From positions 1 through 10,134 of the forward strand of contig DATCZS010000015.1 of NCBI GenBank assembly GCA_036525795.1: 10,134 bases of DNA, given 5' to 3'. The DNA is from DATCZS01 sp036525795. GTDB taxonomy: Bacteria; Actinomycetota; Acidimicrobiia; Spongiisociales; ZC4RG35. Under the pieces are notes generated by a model. The model was not told the DNA's origin and did no database searches. It saw nothing but the letters and a program-made list of their open reading frames with translations. This document shows positions 6,627 to 10,134 of the stretch, piece after piece. Made by a program: the position numbers and the translations under genes. How positions within the stretch are numbered: the stretch's first letter is position 1; the number at the start of each line of letters is the position of its first letter.

Positions 6627-8775
6627 ACGTCGTGCCGTCTTCCGCCTTCTGCCGCAGGATGGCGGCGGGTTCGAAGCGGGGGCCGAAGCGCTCGGCGTAC
6701 CGCTCGAGATCGGCTACGACCTTGTCGGCGCCGACCTGATCGACCCAGAAGAACGGCCCGCCCCGGAAAGGTGGGAAGCCGAGTCCCATCACCGCGCCGA
6801 TGTCGCCGTCACGGGCGGAACGAAGGATCCCCTCTTCCAGGCATCTCGCCGCCTCGTTGATCATCTGTAGCGAGATGCGGGTGGCGATCTCCTCCCTCGC
6901 GATCTCCTTTCGCGGCCCCAGTCCCAGCGCCCGGTAGACGCTCTCGTCCGGTCCACCCCGCGTGCCCGACTCGTCGTAGGAGTAGAACCCGCGACCGTTC
7001 TTGCGGCCCTTGCGGTCGTCGGTCACCAGTCCGGCCATCACCTCCGGCCCCTTCATCCGGTCGCCAAACGCCTCGATCATGATCCCCGACACCTTGGCGC
7101 CGACGTCGATCCCCACCTCGTCGGCCAGCAGAAGCGGGCCGACGGGGAATCCCCATGCCTCCATGGTCTTGTCGATCGCCTCGATCGACGCACCCTCGTC
7201 CAGCAGGAAGAGCGCTTCGTTGGAGTACGGGCCGATGATCCGCGAGGTGTAGAAGCCGGTGCCGTCGTTGACCACGATCACCGTCTTGCCCTGGCGCTTG
7301 CCGAATGCGACGGCGGTGGCCAGGGCCTGATCCGAGGTGTGTTCGGTGACGATGATCTCGAGGAGCGGCATCTTCTCGACCGGAGAGAAGTAGTGCATCC
7401 CCAGCACGGTTTCGGGATGCCGCGACGCCTCGGCGATCCTGGTGATGGGGATGGTCGATGTGTTGGATGCGAACACGACATCGTCTGCAACGATGTCCTC
7501 CACCTCGCCCAGGATCGAGCGCTTCAGTTCGAGATCCTCGAACACCGCCTCGATCACCAGGTCGGCGTCGTCGAACCCGCGCCACCTCGTGTCGCCGGTG
7601 ACCTGTCTCATCACCTTCTCGCCTTCGAAAGGCGACATGCGCCGCTTCTTGACCCTGTCCGCGACGAATCTCGCGACATACCCGAGCGCCCGGCCGACGC
7701 CGGCGTCGTCGACCTCCTTCACCCGGACAGCGGCACCGGCTCTCATCGCGGATACGGCGGCGATGCCGCCGCCCATCAACCCGCCGCCGAGCACGGCAAC
7801 CTTGTCGACGCGCCGGGGTTCGACCTCCGCAGGCACCCAGGTCTCCTTGCCCATCTCCCGGGAGGCAAAGAAGATCGAGCGCAGGGCGAGCGACTCCGGG
7901 GTGACCACCAGTTCCGAGAAGAAGCGGGCTTCGGCGGCGAGCCCTGCCGTGACTCCCTGTTCGGTCCCGATCCTGACCGCCTCGAGGGCCCGCTCCGGGG
8001 CGGGATAGTTGCCCTTGGTCTCGGCCAGCATCCGCTGGCGAGCCTGCTTGAACAGGAGGTTTCTCCCCACGGGTGTCGTCTCGAGCGCGAGTTCCTGCAG
8101 TCCGGCGGCCGAGGCCAGCTTGCGTTCGCGTTTGGCCGGAGGAGCGCCGATCGCCTCGAGCGCTCGGGTGCGGGCGACTTCGAACAGCAGAGACGGCGGG
8201 ACGACCTCATCGACCAGGCCCAGTTTCTTCGCCTTTCGGGCCGCCGCCGGCCGACCGCCGAGGATCATGTCGAGGGCGGCGGCGATCCCGATCAGCCGGG
8301 GCAGGCGCTGGGTTGCGCCTCCGGCCGGCAACACACCGAGCTGCACCTCGGGCTGGCCGAGCTGGGTTCGGGTGTCGTCGGTGCAGATTCGCATCGAGGC
8401 GCACAGCGCCAGCTCGAGGCCTCCCCCCAGCGCCGCACCGGAGATTGCGGCCACCACCGGCTTTCCCAGCTCGGTGTGGAGCCGCTCCAGTCGATTCAGC
8501 ATCTCCTGGCCTTCGAGGACCGCCCGCTCGGTGGCAGAGGCATCGTTGAGCTCGGAGAACCAGCGGATGTCGGCTCCGACCAGGAAGTCCTTCTTGGCAG
8601 AGGCCAGGACGACCGCCGAGATCGAGTCATCGGTCTCGAGCCGGCCGATGACCGCCTCCATGTCCTCGAAGATCGCGGGTCCGAGCGTGTTGATCGGCTC
8701 GCCCTGGCGGTCCATGGTCACCGTCGCAACACCGGTGTCGTCGACGTCGAGACGGAAGTGTGTCAGTTCGGTCAT
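6619..8775 (-). CDS. fadJ: FadJ-type bifunctional enoyl-CoA hydratase / 3-hydroxyacyl-CoA dehydrogenase
   Basis: This 718-residue protein (E. coli FadJ is 714) carries out the middle two steps of beta-oxidation: hydration of 2-enoyl-CoA, then NAD-dependent oxidation of L-3-hydroxyacyl-CoA. The N-terminal crotonase domain has VGADI (66-70), GGGLE with E121 and QPEVQLG with E143, the catalytic glutamate pair. The dehydrogenase half has the NAD motif VLGGGLMGGG (328-337), SNTSTIPI, and catalytic H461 in GMHYFSPVEKMPLLEI; the end carries GFPVGP, DDRKGRKNGRGFY and the GDIGAVMGLGFPPF block, all closely FadJ-like. The start is ATG 8775, with GGAG 8 nt upstream; ATG 8781, whose ATGA overlaps the fadI stop, would add two residues but leaves only 2 nt to GGAG. 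It is translationally coupled to fadI, with which it should form a trifunctional complex. Confidence 0.95.
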   Translation of the reverse strand: MTELTHFRLDVDDTGVATVTMDRQGEPINTLGPAIFEDMEAVIGRLETDDSISAVVLASAKKDFLVGADIRWFSELNDASATERAVLEGQEMLNRLERLHTELGKPVVAAISGAALGGGLELALCASMRICTDDTRTQLGQPEVQLGVLPAGGATQRLPRLIGIAAALDMILGGRPAAARKAKKLGLVDEVVPPSLLFEVARTRALEAIGAPPAKRERKLASAAGLQELALETTPVGRNLLFKQARQRMLAETKGNYPAPERALEAVRIGTEQGVTAGLAAEARFFSELVVTPESLALRSIFFASREMGKETWVPAEVEPRRVDKVAVLGGGLMGGGIAAVSAMRAGAAVRVKEVDDAGVGRALGYVARFVADRVKKRRMSPFEGEKVMRQVTGDTRWRGFDDADLVIEAVFEDLELKRSILGEVEDIVADDVVFASNTSTIPITRIAEASRHPETVLGMHYFSPVEKMPLLEIIVTEHTSDQALATAVAFGKRQGKTVIVVNDGTGFYTSRIIGPYSNEALFLLDEGASIEAIDKTMEAWGFPVGPLLLADEVGIDVGAKVSGIMIEAFGDRMKGPEVMAGLVTDDRKGRKNGRGFYSYDESGTRGGPDESVYRALGLGPRKEIAREEIATRISLQMINEAARCLEEGILRSARDGDIGAVMGLGFPPFRGGPFFWVDQVGADKVVADLERYAERFGPRFEPAAILRQKAEDGTTFR

Positions 8776-8777
8776 GG

Positions 8778-10079
8778 TCATCGCTCCAGCACAACGGCGG
8801 CACCGAGGCCTCCGGCGGCACATTGGGTGACCAGCGCGGTCCCCCGGTCACGGCGGACGAGTTCGTTGGCCATCGTGATCAGCTGGCGGGCACCGGTGGC
8901 AGCAAAGGGATGGCCGAGGCTGATGGAACCGCCGTACAGGTTCAGCGTGGCGGGGTCGATCTCACCGATCGGCTCGTCGCGCCCGAGGTGCTCCCGGGCG
9001 AAATCGGCCGAGGCGAATGCCCGAAGCACTGCCAGCACCTGGGCGGCGAATGCCTCGTGGATGTCGATGACGTCCATGTCGGAGAGGGTGAGGCCGGCCC
9101 GGTCCAGGGCGATCGGGGCGGCGAACGCCGGTCCGATCAGGAGCTGCCAGTTGGGGTCGACCGCTGCGAAGCCCCACGACCGGATGAAGGCCTTGGGTGT
9201 GTAGCCGAGCCGCTCCGCGGTCTTTTCCTCCATCAGCAGGATGGCCGATGCGCCATCGGTGAGCGGCGAGGCGTTGCCCGCGGTCACGGTGCCGTAGCTG
9301 CGGTCGAATACGGGCTTGAGCCCGGCAAGCTTCTCGAGGGTGGTGTCCGCCCGGGGGATGGTGTCGCGGTCGACGAAGGTCTCGTAGCGGGGAGGGACAT
9401 GGAAGGTCATCACCTCGTCGTCGTAGATTCCCTTTTCCCACGCCTCGATGGCTTTGCGGTGCGACTCCAGTGCGAAGGCGTCCTGTTCCTCGCGCCCGAT
9501 GCCCCACATCTTGGCCATCTTCTCGGCGCCGTCGCCCATGCTGGCTCCGGTCGAGCGGTCGGCGATGGCGGGCGGCTGGGGCGCCAGGTCCTTGGGCCTG
9601 AGCTCGGCGAACGCCCGGAGACGGGAGGGCAGGTCTTTGGCGGCCTGCGCCTTCATCATCACGTCGACGAACTCGTCGCTGAACAGCACCGGAGGATGCG
9701 AGAGCGAGTCGGCCCCGCCTGCTACGACGATGTCGGCGTCTCCGAGGAGGATCGAGGTGGCCCCGTCCACCACGGCCTGGGTGCTGGTGGCGCAGGCCCT
9801 GGTCACCGAGTAGGCGTCGGTGGTGTCCGGGAGAGGGGTCGAGAGGACGATCTCCCGGGCGATGTTGGGCGCGGTGACATCTGTGACGACGTTGCCGAAC
9901 ACCACTCGGTCGACCCGTTCCGGGGTGGAGCGCTGCAGCAGTTCGGCAACGGCCGCCGCCCCCAGGTCGAGTGTCGACGCCCGGGCGAGGCCGGATCCGG
10001 ACTTGGCGAACGGGGTGCGGAGCCCGTCGACGATGGCAACCCGGCGCCCGTCGACGACTCCCGGCCGCTTCTTGGCCAT
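8778..10079 (-). CDS. fadI: FadI-type acetyl-CoA acyltransferase (3-ketoacyl-CoA thiolase)
   Basis: This 433-residue thiolase releases acetyl-CoA from 3-ketoacyl-CoA, the last step of beta-oxidation. Catalytic residues are all present: nucleophile C96 in SVTRACATS, H341 in DIHEAFAAQ, H390 in GHPFAATGAR, and C420 in QCAAGGLGAA. The VAIVDGLRTPFAK opening, the APNIAREIVLST block, the STGASMGDGAEKMAKMWGI stretch and AFDRSYGTVTAGN-type segments resemble E. coli FadI (436 residues) more than the shorter biosynthetic thiolases. The start is ATG 10079, with AGAGGAG at 10090-10084, 4 nt upstream. It is the first gene of the fadI-fadJ operon; its TGA overlaps an ATG at 8781. A palindrome in the leader suggests repressor control. 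Thiolases also serve steroid or other acyl-CoA degradation, but pairing with fadJ favours fatty acids. Confidence 0.95.
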   Translation of the reverse strand: MAKKRPGVVDGRRVAIVDGLRTPFAKSGSGLARASTLDLGAAAVAELLQRSTPERVDRVVFGNVVTDVTAPNIAREIVLSTPLPDTTDAYSVTRACATSTQAVVDGATSILLGDADIVVAGGADSLSHPPVLFSDEFVDVMMKAQAAKDLPSRLRAFAELRPKDLAPQPPAIADRSTGASMGDGAEKMAKMWGIGREEQDAFALESHRKAIEAWEKGIYDDEVMTFHVPPRYETFVDRDTIPRADTTLEKLAGLKPVFDRSYGTVTAGNASPLTDGASAILLMEEKTAERLGYTPKAFIRSWGFAAVDPNWQLLIGPAFAAPIALDRAGLTLSDMDVIDIHEAFAAQVLAVLRAFASADFAREHLGRDEPIGEIDPATLNLYGGSISLGHPFAATGARQLITMANELVRRDRGTALVTQCAAGGLGAAVVLER

Positions 10080-10089
10080 GGGACTCCTC

Positions 10090-10107
10090 TTTGATCAGTT
10101 GCTCAAA
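10090..10107. promoter_or_regulatory. 18-bp imperfect palindrome, candidate operator of fadIJ
   Basis: On the minus strand the sequence is TTTGAGCAACTGATCAAA. Seven of nine base pairs are symmetric (TTTGAnCAn/nTGnTCAAA). It begins at the last base of the putative -10 hexamer, covers the expected transcription start near 10100, and ends at the first base of the ribosome binding site. That position suits a TetR- or GntR-type repressor responding to acyl-CoA. The regulator itself is not in the window. Confidence 0.45.
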
Positions 10108-10115
10108 GTCTGGCA
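10107..10115 (-). promoter_or_regulatory. Putative extended -10 of fadIJ (TGCCAGACT)
   Basis: On the minus strand TGC followed by CAGACT (10112-10107) would start transcription about 7 nt downstream, near 10100, inside the palindrome. That leaves a leader of roughly 20 nt containing AGAGGAG. The 10-mer GTGCCAGACT is identical to the one at 461-452 upstream of the response-regulator gene. A -35 would fall at or past the right edge of the window and cannot be judged. Confidence 0.35.
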
Positions 10116-10134
10116 CATTCGGCGACCGGTGCGT

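Noticed and set aside
7339..9204. Long plus-strand open frame of 621 codons opposite fadJ and fadI
   Set aside because: It lies antisense to two clearly recognised enzymes, has low-complexity Arg/Gly/His/Asp-rich composition and no recognisable motif; it is a shadow frame of high-GC coding DNA.
8760..10094. Plus-strand open frame of 444 codons opposite fadI
   Set aside because: It is fully antisense to the thiolase, with Gly/Val/Asp/His-rich composition typical of a shadow frame.

Overview
The window is about two-thirds G+C, tightly packed and rich in GTG starts. It looks like an actinobacterial chromosome, and the gene content (a large zinc-ribbon/cyclase/AAA/TPR protein, a response regulator of the type fused to thioredoxin reductase, and a fadI-fadJ pair) would suit Acidimicrobiia or a related lineage. 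That placement is an inference from style and content, not from a marker gene. There are no RNA genes, transposons, CRISPR arrays or long empty stretches.

Left edge (1-445, minus strand): the N-terminal 148 residues of a response-regulator protein that runs out of the window. Its receiver domain matches the kind normally fused to a thioredoxin-disulfide-reductase-like FAD domain. A 135-bp divergent spacer (446-580) separates it from the next unit.

Centre (581-6357, plus strand): a three-gene overlapping operon. It holds a 1229-residue soluble class III nucleotide cyclase (double zinc ribbon, cyclase homology domain, AAA ATPase, TPR-like tail), a calcineurin-like metallophosphoesterase, and a six-TM membrane class III adenylate cyclase. 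The two cyclases differ at the purine-specifying positions: the membrane enzyme has the canonical Lys/Asp pair and the soluble one does not. Two unlike cyclases flanking one phosphoesterase suggest a co-produced cyclic-nucleotide signalling module, and this is the most interesting part of the window.

Behind it (6417-6626) sits a 69-residue two-TM protein. It has a good candidate ECF-sigma promoter placed so that its mRNA would be leaderless. It overlaps the end of fadJ tail-to-tail by 8 bp.

Right side (6619-10079, minus strand): fadI (acyl-CoA thiolase) followed by fadJ (enoyl-CoA hydratase/3-hydroxyacyl-CoA dehydrogenase), translationally coupled. Together they encode the last three steps of the fatty-acid beta-oxidation spiral. 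Just upstream of fadI an 18-bp imperfect palindrome overlaps the predicted transcription start and is a candidate repressor operator. A 10-bp sequence in the putative -10 region of fadI recurs in the putative -10 region of the response-regulator gene.
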